DNA of 64,000 nt from Verrucomicrobiota bacterium (GCA_019239825.1 JAFAZK010000221.1:1-64000); one strand, 5' to 3'; shown: positions 24,724-32,872, counted from the stretch's first letter. Translations and numbers: made by a program. The notes: a model not told the origin generated them from the letters alone.

Positions 24724-26212
24724 ATGCATTTTAGCGGGCGCTGGACCCGGAGATATCGGGTTGGTCACGCTCAAAACCAAAGAAACCGTCGAACAGGCCG
24801 ACGTCATCGTTTACGACTACCTCTCCAACCCGGAAATCTTGAGCTGGTCGCGTCCGGATGCGGAGATTATTTACGCAGGCAAAAAGGCCGGTGCCCATAC
24901 CCTTTCTCAGACCGAAATCAATGACCTGATTCTGCAGAGAGCCAAAGAGGGCAAACTGGTGGTCCGTCTAAAAGGGGGAGATCCGTTTGTATTTGGACGC
25001 GGTGCTGAAGAAGCTGAAATCCTCGCCCAAGCCGGGATTCCGTTCGAGGTCGTTCCCGGAATTACTTCTGCCATCGCAGTGCCAGCCTACGCCGGGATTC
25101 CGGTCACCCAACGTGGAGTTACTTCATCGTTTACAGTGTTCACCGGCCACGAAGATCCGAGCAAAGAACAGCCGGCGATCGACTATACCGCTTTGGTCCA
25201 AAGCCGCGGTACCCTGGTGATGCTGATGGGCGCTGGGCGGCTCTCTAAGGTGGTGGGAGAGCTCCGTTCGAACGGGGCAAGTCCCAGCATGCCGGTCGCA
25301 CTTGTGCGTTGGGGAACCACAGGACGCCAGGAGACACTTGTTGGGCAACTGCAAAACATTGAGGAGCTTACGCTGGATATTGAGCCACCCGTAGTCGCCG
25401 TATTCGGCGATGTCGTCACATATCGCCAGCGCCTCAAATGGTTCGAAGACCGGCCTTTGTTTGGGCGCCGGATTGTTGTGACCCGAACCAGGCAGCAAGC
25501 CGGCGCTTTGAGCGCTCGACTACGTTCGCTCGGAGCTGATGTGACCGAACTGCCGACCATCAAAATCGCTCCACCCGAAAACTTGATGGAGTTCGGGGAA
25601 TTGGTCCGCGACTCGTTCCAGTACGATTGGGTGGTCTTCACTAGCCCAAATGGCGTGACGGCGTTTTTCGATCTCTTTTTCAAGCTTTATGATGACGCCC
25701 GGGCATTGGGGAACGCCCGAATCGCGGCAATCGGACCAGGTACTGCCAAGCGAGTGAAAGACTTTCATTTGGCAGTCGATTTGCAGCCAGAGGAGGCAGT
25801 GGCGGAACGCCTGGTTGAAGCATTCCAACAGCATGAGAGCGTCGAGAACCTGAAGTTTCTCCTGGTTAGAGCAGCGAACGCACGGGATGTACTGCCAAAA
25901 CGTCTCACCCAAATGGGCGCTATCGTCGACGAAGCGATCGCCTATCGAACCGTCCCGGAAACCGATGACATTACCGGGGCAAAGAAGCGTTTCATCGACG
26001 AAGGAGCGGACCTCATTACGTTTACCAGCTCATCCACGGTAGAAAACTTCGTGGCAATGAAACTTCCGTGGCCACAAGGAATCAAAACGGCCAGTATCGG
26101 CCCGGTTACGTCGGCCACCATGAAGCAAGCTGGTCTGAACATAGACGTGGAAGCAACCCAGCACGACATCGACGGTCTGGTGGACGCCATCTTAGGGCTG
26201 CTGGGGCGATAG
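24707..26212 (+). CDS. cobA-hemD: Fused uroporphyrinogen-III methyltransferase / uroporphyrinogen-III synthase
   Basis: 501 residues from the ATG at 24707. Residues 1-~245 are a SAM-dependent uroporphyrinogen-III C-methyltransferase (ILAGAGPGDIGLVTLKTKET, LVVRLKGGDPFVFGRGAEE, ITSAIAVPAYAGIPVTQRG). Residues ~255-501 are uroporphyrinogen-III synthase (RRIVVTRTRQQAGALSARLR, VVFTSPNGVTAFFD, LITFTSSSTVENFVAM). The fusion makes uroporphyrinogen III and methylates it to precorrin-2, feeding sirohaem or cobalamin as well as haem. It closes the ccsA-hemA-hemC operon. There is no CysG-type dehydrogenase domain. A family B repeat begins 5 bases past the stop. Confidence 0.94.
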   Translation: MAKIGKCILAGAGPGDIGLVTLKTKETVEQADVIVYDYLSNPEILSWSRPDAEIIYAGKKAGAHTLSQTEINDLILQRAKEGKLVVRLKGGDPFVFGRGAEEAEILAQAGIPFEVVPGITSAIAVPAYAGIPVTQRGVTSSFTVFTGHEDPSKEQPAIDYTALVQSRGTLVMLMGAGRLSKVVGELRSNGASPSMPVALVRWGTTGRQETLVGQLQNIEELTLDIEPPVVAVFGDVVTYRQRLKWFEDRPLFGRRIVVTRTRQQAGALSARLRSLGADVTELPTIKIAPPENLMEFGELVRDSFQYDWVVFTSPNGVTAFFDLFFKLYDDARALGNARIAAIGPGTAKRVKDFHLAVDLQPEEAVAERLVEAFQQHESVENLKFLLVRAANARDVLPKRLTQMGAIVDEAIAYRTVPETDDITGAKKRFIDEGADLITFTSSSTVENFVAMKLPWPQGIKTASIGPVTSATMKQAGLNIDVEATQHDIDGLVDAILGLLGR

Positions 26213-26217
26213 AACGC

Positions 26218-26434
26218 CTGGTAGAGCGAGGCTCCCGAAAAACTGACGGCAAGCAGCGAAGCCCGCCGGTATTTAGTCGCTCAAACAACGTTGTTACACC
26301 GTTAGACGCGCCGAGCCGTGATCTAGCGCTGGGTCACGGCTCGGCGCGCGCTTAGGACCAACACGCTTTTAGGAGAGGGAAAGATCTGTCGCCTTGGTAA
26401 AGCCCGATGTCGTTCGGGAGCCTCGCCCCACCAA
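26218..26434. repeat. Family B palindromic repeat (copy 5)
   Basis: CTGGTAGAGCGAGGCTCCCG (26218-26237) is mirrored by CGGGAGCCTCGCCCCACCAA (26415-26434). This copy has the strongest central hairpin: GCGCCGAGCCGTGAT against GTCACGGCTCGGCGC, with a short CTAGCGCTGG loop. It lies between the convergent cobA-hemD and rpsU genes. Confidence 0.87.
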
Positions 26435-26452
26435 AGACCCCCTAAAAACAAA

Positions 26453-26476
26453 AAACTCCGCTCAAGGGCGGAGTTT
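26453..26476 (-). terminator. Rho-independent terminator of rpsU
   Basis: Read on the minus strand, AAACTCCGC and GCGGAGTTT form a 9-base stem around a 6-base loop, followed by a T-rich tract (TTTTGTTTTTAG). It sits 26 bases after the rpsU stop. It is the clearest intrinsic terminator in the window. Confidence 0.85.
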
Positions 26477-26501
26477 CGGACCAAGAAGCTGGAGTGTTCT
26501 A

Positions 26502-26696
26502 TTAAGGATTGAAACGAAACTTCAACTTGCCGCGTTTGGCGGCTAATTTTGCCTTACGACGCAATTTTTGAGACGGTGTTTCGAATGCCCGAAGGCGACG
26601 CACCTCTTCCATGATTCCTTCGGCATCAAGCTTGTTCTTCAAACGCTTGAGAGCGCGATCAATGGGCTCTCCCTTGCGGACTATAACTTCAGGCAT
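26502..26696 (-). CDS. rpsU: Small ribosomal subunit protein bS21
   Basis: A 64-residue, strongly basic protein. It opens MPEVIVRKGEPIDRALKRLK and ends in the typical lysine/arginine-rich helix (SQKLRRKAKLAAKRGKLKFR). bS21 binds the platform of the 30S subunit near the anti-Shine-Dalgarno end of 16S rRNA. It is transcribed alone, with its own promoter (26732-26760) and terminator (26453-26476). Only a weak AAGAGA precedes the ATG. In a genome where Shine-Dalgarno sites are rare, the control of bS21 dose is interesting. Confidence 0.97.
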   Translation of the reverse strand: MPEVIVRKGEPIDRALKRLKNKLDAEGIMEEVRRLRAFETPSQKLRRKAKLAAKRGKLKFRFNP

Positions 26697-26709
26697 AAAA
26701 ATCTCTTTC

Positions 26710-26742
26710 GCGGGTAGTTTGTGAGGCCGTGATACTACCCGC
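26710..26742. promoter_or_regulatory. Inverted repeat overlapping the rpsU promoter -10 box
   Basis: GCGGGTAGT (26710-26718) and ACTACCCGC (26734-26742) are perfect 9-base arms 15 bases apart. The right arm overlaps the -10 box and the left arm lies about 15 bases into the predicted transcript, so the pair is better placed as an operator than as an RNA hairpin. Confidence 0.45.
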
Positions 26743-26760
26743 TGTTAATGGCACCGTCAA
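26732..26760 (-). promoter_or_regulatory. Sigma-70 type promoter of rpsU
   Basis: On the minus strand TTGACG (26760-26755) and TAGTAT (26737-26732) are separated by exactly 17 bases, about 36 bases before the rpsU start codon. Confidence 0.7.
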
Positions 26761-27197
26761 TTGATCAAAGGAATAAAATCTTAGCCGATTCCGTAAAATC
26801 GGCATGCCCCCTGGGGAGGCTCCTGATCTGGCAGAACGCGGTCGAGTGAACGCCTCAAGACGAGCATGATAGGACGACACTTGTTGATTACACGTCATCT
26901 TATTTCGCTGTTAATTTACCTGCGGATGGGATCCGCCTTCCCCGCAGCCGCGGGACTGCGGAGCGACTGTCTTTTTGGGACGCATGGGACTTAATAAGCA
27001 ATGGTACGCACAGGCCAGATTTGTCATCGTACCCCAGGGGGTACCCGAACGCCGATACGCCGATGCCCGGCACGCCCATACGCTTCTTCCTCTAGTGTCG
27101 CCCCCGAATTTTTTGTACCAATTTGCGCGGATACGAAACTTGGCCGCGTGGTTTCGGGTAATAGTGGTACTATGAAAGTCCGTTCCTGATTGAATCT
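26761..27197. other. Intergenic region between divergent rpsU and lemA
   Basis: About 440 bases without a gene. It holds a small hairpin GCCGATT/AATCGGC at 26784-26803 and a hairpin GTACCCC/GGGGTAC at 27029-27044. The latter overlaps an alternative pairing of GGTACG (27003) with CGTACC (27028). A short stretch of word-like sequence, GGGACGCATGGGACTTA, lies near 26976. No tRNA fold and no convincing promoter for lemA are seen. Confidence 0.4.
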
Positions 27198-27833
27198 ATG
27201 AACAGAACTGTAGCGATAGGATGCGGCTGTTTGGCCGCGCTTGCGGTGGTCGGTGGCGTCATCGCGTTGTTTCTAGGCAGTGGCTATAACTCACTAGTGC
27301 GTGGGTCGGCAGGGGTCGACACCGCCTGGGCGCAGGTTCAGACGCAATATCAGCGTCGGGCCGATTTAATCCCGAACCTTGTGCATACCGTGGAAGGCGC
27401 GGCGAACTTTGAAAAATCCACTCTTACCGACGTGGTCAATGCTCGGGCAAACGCCACCAAAATCACCATCGACCCGTCCAAAGCGCCGAGCGATCCTCAA
27501 CAGCTGGCGCAATTCCAGAAACTTCAGGATAGTCTATCCAGCAGCCTCAGCCGGCTGCTCGCGGTGAGCGAGCGTTACCCTGAATTGAAGGCCAACAACA
27601 ATTTCCGAGACCTCCAGGTACAGATCGAAGGGACAGAGAACCGGATTGCAGTAGCTCGCCAGGATTTCAATAAAGCGGCGCAAACGTACAACGTTCAGGT
27701 TAAAAGCTTACCCACTGCCTTGTATGCGGGCATTTTCGGCTTCAAAGAAAAACCCTTCTTCCAGGCCGCAGCCGGGGCGGAGGCGGCACCGAGTGTGTCG
27801 TTCCCATCCTTCAGCCCTTCCCCGACCAAGTGA
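27198..27833 (+). CDS. lemA: LemA family protein
   Basis: A 211-residue membrane-anchored protein. One amino-terminal helix (LAALAVVGGVIALFLGSGYN) is followed by the helical LemA domain: YNSLVRGSAGVDTAWAQVQT, then QYQRRADLIPNLVHTVEGAA, a long helical coil, and RIAVARQDFNKAAQTYNVQV before the FGFKEKPFF end. The domain faces the periplasm. The biochemical role is not settled. The TPM-domain gene 100 bases downstream is its very common genomic partner, so the two probably form one operon. Confidence 0.93.
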   Translation: MNRTVAIGCGCLAALAVVGGVIALFLGSGYNSLVRGSAGVDTAWAQVQTQYQRRADLIPNLVHTVEGAANFEKSTLTDVVNARANATKITIDPSKAPSDPQQLAQFQKLQDSLSSSLSRLLAVSERYPELKANNNFRDLQVQIEGTENRIAVARQDFNKAAQTYNVQVKSLPTALYAGIFGFKEKPFFQAAAGAEAAPSVSFPSFSPSPTK

Positions 27834-28027
27834 CCAATTCACCCAATTTTAGTTCGACGGGGAAAAAGCCTTGGGAAGGGGTATGGTTGGGGGTAGTGTA
27901 GCCACGACGGTGGAACCTGCGAAGGACTCTCATGCATCACCGGTCAACACCTTGCGAGATGTCGAGTCTTTGGATAAGGACCTCTGGCCTGACCTCTAAA
28001 ATACCCGACGGATTTTGCCAGGGCACC

Positions 28028-28831
28028 GTGCATTTCTCACTGCTCACCTCGCAGATATCACGTCTCACGTTAGCGTTCCTGGCCCTGGTCCTATTGCCGA
28101 TCGCATCTGCCTTAGCGGTCACTCCCCAGGAGTTGCTGACCAACCCACCTAAGCGTTACTTCAATGACTACGCGCAAATGGTGACACCGGCGACCGCCGC
28201 TTTCCTGGAATCCGAACTGGAAAACTTCGAGCGTGAGACCTCGAACCAAATTTTGGTCGTCATCTTCCCCACTTGGCCAGACGACCTGGTTTTTGATGAT
28301 TATGCTCAAAGTCTCTACCGCGCTGCCAAGATCGGACAAGCAGGCAAAGACAACGGTGTTCTCTTACTTTTGACTAAAGGCGGTAAAATTCGGATTCACA
28401 CCGGACGCGGCTTGGAAGGTGCCCTCCCGGATGCTCTCTGTATCCGCATCATCAGGGATGATTTCGCACCGCAGTTCCGCGCGGGAAACTACGACGAGAG
28501 CTTGAAGCAGGGCTTGGCCGCCATCATAGCGGCTGCCAAGGGGGAATATAAAGGCAACGGGAAAACCGTCGCTGAACAGAATTCTAAAAAGCATTCCGAC
28601 GATGAGGGTTGGCTCCCCATCGTGGTCTTCATTCTTATCTTCCTCTTCTTCATGTTTATTTCGATGCGACGCCGCGGTGTGTTCTTTGGAGGAGGTCCTG
28701 GCGGCGGCTTCTTCATGGGCGGCGGAGGAGGTGACCGCGGCGGTGGAGGCGGTGGCGATGGTGGCGGCGACGACGGTTTTTCCGGCGGAGGCGGAGATTC
28801 CGGCGGCGGGGGCGCTAGTGACCAGATGTAA
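28028..28831 (+). CDS. TPM-domain (YgcG-like) membrane protein
   Basis: About 268 residues if started at the GTG at 28028; an ATG at 27932 would add 32 residues of unlikely sequence before the signal peptide (LTLAFLALVLLPIASALA). The TPM domain follows: RYFNDYAQMVTPATAAFLES, TSNQILVVIFP, DNGVLLLLTKGGKIRIHTGR. Then come one membrane helix (WLPIVVFILIFLFFMFI) and a glycine-rich tail with few other residues than G, D and S. This order is normal for the family, known in plants as a thylakoid factor. It is paired with lemA. A fragment of a family A arm overlaps the stop. Confidence 0.86.
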   Translation: MHFSLLTSQISRLTLAFLALVLLPIASALAVTPQELLTNPPKRYFNDYAQMVTPATAAFLESELENFERETSNQILVVIFPTWPDDLVFDDYAQSLYRAAKIGQAGKDNGVLLLLTKGGKIRIHTGRGLEGALPDALCIRIIRDDFAPQFRAGNYDESLKQGLAAIIAAAKGEYKGNGKTVAEQNSKKHSDDEGWLPIVVFILIFLFFMFISMRRRGVFFGGGPGGGFFMGGGGGDRGGGGGGDGGGDDGFSGGGGDSGGGGASDQM

Positions 28832-29021
28832 GCGGCTCCCGCAAAACTACCTGATTCGTCGCAAGCGAGGACTTTAGCAGACCTCGTTACTTTGGTTGCC
28901 TGCTGCGAAAAGATTCGTCTTCTTTGGCTGAATATTTGCGTCTTTGCGCGAGATTTTATTCTTTCGCTCAATCGCGTCGTAGCATTGCAACTGAGCCCGG
29001 TTTGCCCACACTCTTTCTTTC

Positions 29022-30584
29022 GTGGAGGCGGAACCCGGCCGAGAAAAACTCGCACGTCCTAAGCCAACCTACTGGCTGACTCGCTTCGTTTTATTGCGGC
29101 TTCTCGGAATCGTTTACGCCGTCGCCTTCCTGGTAGCAGCACAGCAGTTGCTGCCATTGATCGGATCCCACGGCTTGTTGCCTTTAGAAAATTTTCTGCC
29201 ACGCGTCCAAACCTACTATGGTTCATCCTGGGCAGGTTTTCTCAAGCTGCCCTCACTGTTCTGGCTCAACGATTCGGACACGATGCTGGTTGTCTTGCCA
29301 TGGATCGGGTTTGGCTTGTCCTGCGTGGTCATAGCCGGCTTCGCCAATTCGATCATGATGATCGTGCTGTGGGCACTCTACATGTCGATCGTCCATGTGG
29401 GCCAGGATTGGTACGGATTCGGGTGGGAAACCCAAATGCTCGAGACCGGGTTCTTGGCCATCTTTCTCGTACCGTTGCTTGATCCGCGGCCATTCCCAAA
29501 GGTTCCCCCACCCGTCCTCGTCATCTGGCTGTTTCGGTGGCTGATTTTCAGGATCATGATCGGGTCCGCACTGATCAAGCTGCGCGGCGATCCCTGTTGG
29601 AAAGATCTGACCGCTCTTTTCTATTATTTCGAAACCCAGCCTATCCCCAACCCGTTGAGTCGCTGGTTCCACTTCTTGCCGCACGAGGTCCTCCAAGGCG
29701 GTGTGTTGTGGAATTTTCTGGCCGAATTAATCGCACCCTGGTTTGTGTTTTGGCCGCGAATCGCCCGTCACATCGCCGGTTCGATTATCATTCTCTTCCT
29801 GCTGAGCATTGCCGTCAGTGGAAACCTATCTTTTCTTAACTGGTTAACGATCATCCCGGCGCTTGCCTGTTTCGACGATTCCTTCTGGTGGCGCCTCTGC
29901 CCAAAGTTTTTGAAAGCCAGGGAAACGCCAATGAAAGCGGAAGCGAATAAGCGAAAGAGTATCGCCGTTCAAGTTGCCGCGATCGGTATCACTTGCCTCG
30001 TTGCCGTTCTCAGTATCCAGCCCGTGATGAACCTGTTCAATCCTCACCAGATGATGAACACGTCGTTCGATCCCTTTGATTTGGTCAACACTTACGGAGC
30101 GTTTGGGACGATCGGTCGAGAGCGATTGAACGTGGTGTTTCAAGGTACCGACTCCGATACCGCGGTCGGTGCAGTGGATTGGAAGGATTACAACTATCAG
30201 GCGCTACCGGTCGATGTTCACGAAATGCCGATCCAGGTTGCTCCTTATCAACCGCATCTTGATTGGCAGATGTGGTTCGCGGCGATGGGAACATACCAGC
30301 AATATCCATGGACCTTGCACTTGGTCTGGAAGCTTCTCCACAACGATCCCGTCGCTCTTTCGTTCTTCCGGAAAAACCCGTTCCCGGATCATCCACCCCG
30401 CTACATCCGAGCCGTTCTTTACAAATACTCGTTTGCGCCACCCGGGAACGCCGACGGCGCATGGTGGACAAGGGACTTTCAAGAAGACTGGCTTCCGCCG
30501 CTCGCCGTCGACAATCCCCACTGGGTACCCATCCTTAAGTCATTTGGTTGGACCGATAACCAACCGGAACAAAAGACGGAGTAG
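29022..30584 (+). CDS. Lipase maturation factor 1 (LMF1) family membrane protein
   Basis: A 520-residue polytopic protein from a GTG start. It matches the LMF1/DUF1222 family: YWLTRFVLLRLLGIVYAVAF, the conserved WYGFGWETQMLETGFLAIFL, FRIMIGSALIKLRGDPCWKD, and the C-terminal periplasmic or lumenal domain with NTYGAFGTIGRER and RYIRAVLYKYSF followed by WWTRDF. In animals LMF1 helps lipoprotein lipase to fold in the endoplasmic reticulum; the role in bacteria is unknown. About eight membrane helices precede the soluble domain. No lipase gene lies nearby. The previous 190 bases hold a family A fragment. Confidence 0.88.
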   Translation: MEAEPGREKLARPKPTYWLTRFVLLRLLGIVYAVAFLVAAQQLLPLIGSHGLLPLENFLPRVQTYYGSSWAGFLKLPSLFWLNDSDTMLVVLPWIGFGLSCVVIAGFANSIMMIVLWALYMSIVHVGQDWYGFGWETQMLETGFLAIFLVPLLDPRPFPKVPPPVLVIWLFRWLIFRIMIGSALIKLRGDPCWKDLTALFYYFETQPIPNPLSRWFHFLPHEVLQGGVLWNFLAELIAPWFVFWPRIARHIAGSIIILFLLSIAVSGNLSFLNWLTIIPALACFDDSFWWRLCPKFLKARETPMKAEANKRKSIAVQVAAIGITCLVAVLSIQPVMNLFNPHQMMNTSFDPFDLVNTYGAFGTIGRERLNVVFQGTDSDTAVGAVDWKDYNYQALPVDVHEMPIQVAPYQPHLDWQMWFAAMGTYQQYPWTLHLVWKLLHNDPVALSFFRKNPFPDHPPRYIRAVLYKYSFAPPGNADGAWWTRDFQEDWLPPLAVDNPHWVPILKSFGWTDNQPEQKTE

Positions 30585-30606
30585 ACAGCTCCCTAGGAGC
30601 GAAATC
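30585..30606. repeat. Single family C repeat arm
   Basis: ACAGCTCCCTAGGAGCGAAA starts at the first base after the LMF1-like stop codon. No complementary arm is seen nearby. Confidence 0.55.
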
Positions 30607-30611
30607 GTTCA

Positions 30612-30662
30612 CGACATAGACACCGGCGGAAAGAAGGATCAGCCCGTCCGCCAGTGCCTAAG
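30612..30662 (-). pseudogene. Remnant of a gene related to the CcdC-like protein at 31522
   Basis: Read on the minus strand this stretch gives A-L-A-D-G-L-I-L-L-S-A-G-V-Y-V-V. The intact gene at 31522-32040 has A-L-T-D-G-L-I-L-F-P-P-A-S-Y-V-V in the corresponding place, and the DNA matches closely over about 45 bases. No frame extends on either side. It is probably the decayed end of a former tandem paralogue, or a small segment copied from the intact gene. Confidence 0.5.
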
Positions 30663-30908
30663 TTCCTCTGCCTTTTTCAAACGGCTGAAACAGTTGCCTT
30701 GCGCCCGTTCAGCGCCTCTCAAAATAACAACAATTATGTTAGTTAATAGAAATTATGCTTGTCACAACAACACCTCGCCACTATTAACGACGTCCGACTT
30801 CACTCGATGGCGGTCGGCGCATCCTAGTCTGTGATGCTTCCTCCGATGTCGGGCCGAAAACAACCACCTGTTACGAATCGTTAGTTCCGCATCCGCCCTG
30901 AAAATACA
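30663..30908. other. Intergenic region without recognised features
   Basis: About 245 bases before the next gene. An AT-rich stretch near 30720-30760 (ATAACAACAATTATGTTAGT and following) may hold a promoter, but no clear pair of boxes can be assigned. Confidence 0.35.
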
Positions 30909-31445
30909 ATGAGACCAATCCGTCTGCTTTACGCAACAAAGCAAGTCGTTCCCGCCGCGTTCACCCTGTCCCTGCTGTTCACCGCCTTCGCCTCGGCAGG
31001 TGCGTTGACGTTGAGTATCCCCGCCGACAAACCAGCCGTGTCGCTGGAAGTTCCGGATTCCTGGAAACCGGAGGACACGGATAAAGGCATTGCATGTGAA
31101 TCGCCCGACAAAGTAGCAACAATCTTTCTTGAAGTTACCTCATCTGAAGGAGTAGACGCCCTTATAGACGAGAACGTCGATTGGTTGACCAAAGATCAAG
31201 GAGTCGAGATTGATAAATCCTCGGAGCAAAAAAAGGACTTCGAAACGACTGGCATGCAATGGAAGCGCGTTTCCTGGGACGCGACGAGCAAAGAATGGGG
31301 ACCGGCCACAGTCGGTTTTGTCTTCGCCGACGTCGGGAACGGCAAACTGCTCACCGTGACCTATTGGATCACCAAGAAGGATGCGGAAAAGCATTTCCCG
31401 GCAATAGAAAAGATTTTCGAGAGCGTGAAACGAGTCGGTAGCTGA
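30909..31445 (+). CDS. Unknown exported protein with a PsbP/DUF1795-like look
   Basis: 178 residues with a signal peptide to about residue 30 (FTLSLLFTAFASAGA). The mature part has the strand pattern LEVPDSWKPEDTDKGIACES, IFLEVTSSEGVDALIDENVD, and a final helix HFPAIEKIFESVKRVGS, which by shape recalls PsbP/Mog1/DUF1795-fold proteins in which a final helix follows a beta sheet. I cannot assign a function. The ATG has no Shine-Dalgarno site. It is convergent with the CcdC-like gene downstream. Confidence 0.65.
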   Translation: MRPIRLLYATKQVVPAAFTLSLLFTAFASAGALTLSIPADKPAVSLEVPDSWKPEDTDKGIACESPDKVATIFLEVTSSEGVDALIDENVDWLTKDQGVEIDKSSEQKKDFETTGMQWKRVSWDATSKEWGPATVGFVFADVGNGKLLTVTYWITKKDAEKHFPAIEKIFESVKRVGS

Positions 31446-31521
31446 GAAAGGGATCTCTTAGGGACAGGTCATTTATTATTCAATCAGCCGGAAGAAAAAA
31501 CTGAAGTAATAGCTCCCTTAG

Positions 31522-32040
31522 TTACCGATCCCCAATCTCGGGAGCCGTGCCCTCATTCGTCGCCAGCGCACCCTTCAACCGTTGGTACTTGCGGTGAATC
31601 ATCCAATACATCACGACGTAAGATGCCGGTGGAAAAAGAATCAGCCCGTCCGTCAGTGCCATCAGGATTGGTAATTGGTGCGCGCTCATTCGCACCCAAT
31701 AACGCAGGGCAAACGCAACCACCCACAGCAGAGATGCGGCCAATGATGGCCCAACGTAGATCGTGTCGGGCAGTTCGCCGGTCCGAATCGGTGTTACTTT
31801 TCCGCGAAAAAAGCCGAACATACCACCCAGAACCACCCCGATCAGCGCGGCAAACGTTCGCAACCAAATCGGCGTCGGATCCGGCACAACTGCCAATATG
31901 TAGATACTGAGCAGAGAGATCACAGTCGGTGAAATCCAAAGCGAACTAACCTTGATCCGGCGCGGCCGAAGATTCCGCACAACGATCAATACTGCTATCA
32001 GCAGGATGTAAAGGAACCCAACAGGCGAGTAGTGAGTCAC
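31522..32040 (-). CDS. CcdC-like (DUF1453) membrane protein
   Basis: A 172-residue protein with about five membrane helices (VGFLYILLIAVLIVV, VISLLSIYILAVV, FAALIGVVLGGMFGFF, LAASLLWVVAFALRYW, LILFPPASYVVMYWMI). The RNLRPRRIKVSSLWISP stretch after helix 1 and the FRGKVTPIR segment resemble the DUF1453/CcdC family. CcdC of Bacillus sits in a cytochrome c biogenesis locus, but the family's function is not settled, and nothing nearby points to cytochromes here. A short paralogous remnant lies at 30612-30662. Confidence 0.6.
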   Translation of the reverse strand: MTHYSPVGFLYILLIAVLIVVRNLRPRRIKVSSLWISPTVISLLSIYILAVVPDPTPIWLRTFAALIGVVLGGMFGFFRGKVTPIRTGELPDTIYVGPSLAASLLWVVAFALRYWVRMSAHQLPILMALTDGLILFPPASYVVMYWMIHRKYQRLKGALATNEGTAPEIGDR

Positions 32041-32043
32041 GTT

Positions 32044-32175
32044 ACAAGTTCTAGGTTTATAGGCTTTACATTCCGGGTTGTAGGCCGTTGCTCGAACGGC
32101 CTACACGCGTTTCCGATCTATCAGCTCGGTTTCCCAACTTAAAACCTAAAACTCAAAACATTTAACCTATAACCC
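32044..32175. repeat. Paired short-word array (AGGTTTATAG type) around a perfect hairpin
   Basis: ACAAGTTCTAGGTTTATAGG (32044-32063) is loosely mirrored by AACCTAAAACTC and TTTAACCTATAACCC (32143-32175). Between them is a perfect 11-base hairpin: TGTAGGCCGTT (32079-32089), loop GCTCG, AACGGCCTACA (32095-32105). Confidence 0.65.
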
Positions 32176-32176
32176 T

Positions 32177-32866
32177 TTAGTCCGACGGGGATTTGTAGAG
32201 CGCTTTCAATTCTTCCTTGGTGCGTTCCAGGATAGCCGCAACCTTTCCTTCGCGTTCATGGTCGCCATCGGCCCACCGGGCCGCTCGGAAAGTTGCTTTG
32301 ATCAGCGACCCCAGAGGTCGGAAAAACGCGAAAGCTTCGGGCCCCATCCATTGACCCCAATCTCCCCAGCTATCAGCACGCGTCCAAATCCGATCCACCG
32401 TTTCTTTCTCACGTTCAAGCTCCTCCGCGCCTTGAGGAGTCAACCGATAGACTTTCCGACCCTCTTGGGCCTCGGAGACGACCATCCCCTCATCTTCCAA
32501 TTGCTGAAGGGTTGGGTAAACGGTACCAGCGCTGGCCTTGTACAAACCTCCGGAACGTTCGGTCAGTTCTTTGATGAGCTGATAGCCATGTTTGGGAGCA
32601 TCCTTGAGCAACGAAAGGATCGCTAGCCGCACTTCACCGGATTCAAAGAAACGAGCACGTGGACCACCGGGCATTCCGGACCACGGATGATCTTCCCAGC
32701 CCCGCCAGCCGTGCCAATGTTTCCAATGGCCTCGATTGTGGTCCCGAGGGTCATCTTCTCGAGACGGCCGGCAATGGCGCCGTTCGTAGTAGTGGTGACG
32801 TGATGGATCACCGGCAAAAGCAGCCCTGAAAGGCCCGTACATTAAGAAGTCGCGTAAATTTCTCAT
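32177..32866 (-). CDS. PadR family transcriptional regulator
   Basis: 229 residues from the ATG at 32866; a longer frame would read through the operator. An amino extension (~20-65) is rich in His, Trp and Arg (RRHCRPSRE, HWKHWHGWRGWEDHPW). The PadR winged helix follows: GEVRLAILSLLKDAPKHGYQ, SAGTVYPTLQQLEDEGMVVS, GRKVYRLTPQGAEELE, then a C-terminal dimerisation helix. PadR proteins usually repress an efflux or stress gene and themselves. The palindromes just upstream (32873-32917) suggest autoregulation. The histidine-rich stretch could bind metal, but extensions of this kind are common in the family. Confidence 0.88.
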   Translation of the reverse strand: MRNLRDFLMYGPFRAAFAGDPSRHHYYERRHCRPSREDDPRDHNRGHWKHWHGWRGWEDHPWSGMPGGPRARFFESGEVRLAILSLLKDAPKHGYQLIKELTERSGGLYKASAGTVYPTLQQLEDEGMVVSEAQEGRKVYRLTPQGAEELEREKETVDRIWTRADSWGDWGQWMGPEAFAFFRPLGSLIKATFRAARWADGDHEREGKVAAILERTKEELKALYKSPSD

Positions 32867-32872
32867 ACTTGT

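Noticed and set aside
28489-29055. Proline-rich minus-strand frame
   Set aside because: It is the complement of the glycine-rich tail of the TPM protein, and such GC-biased sequence is open in several frames.
32079-32105. Perfect 11-base hairpin as an intrinsic terminator
   Set aside because: No T-run follows on either strand; it is better kept as part of the repeat at this site.
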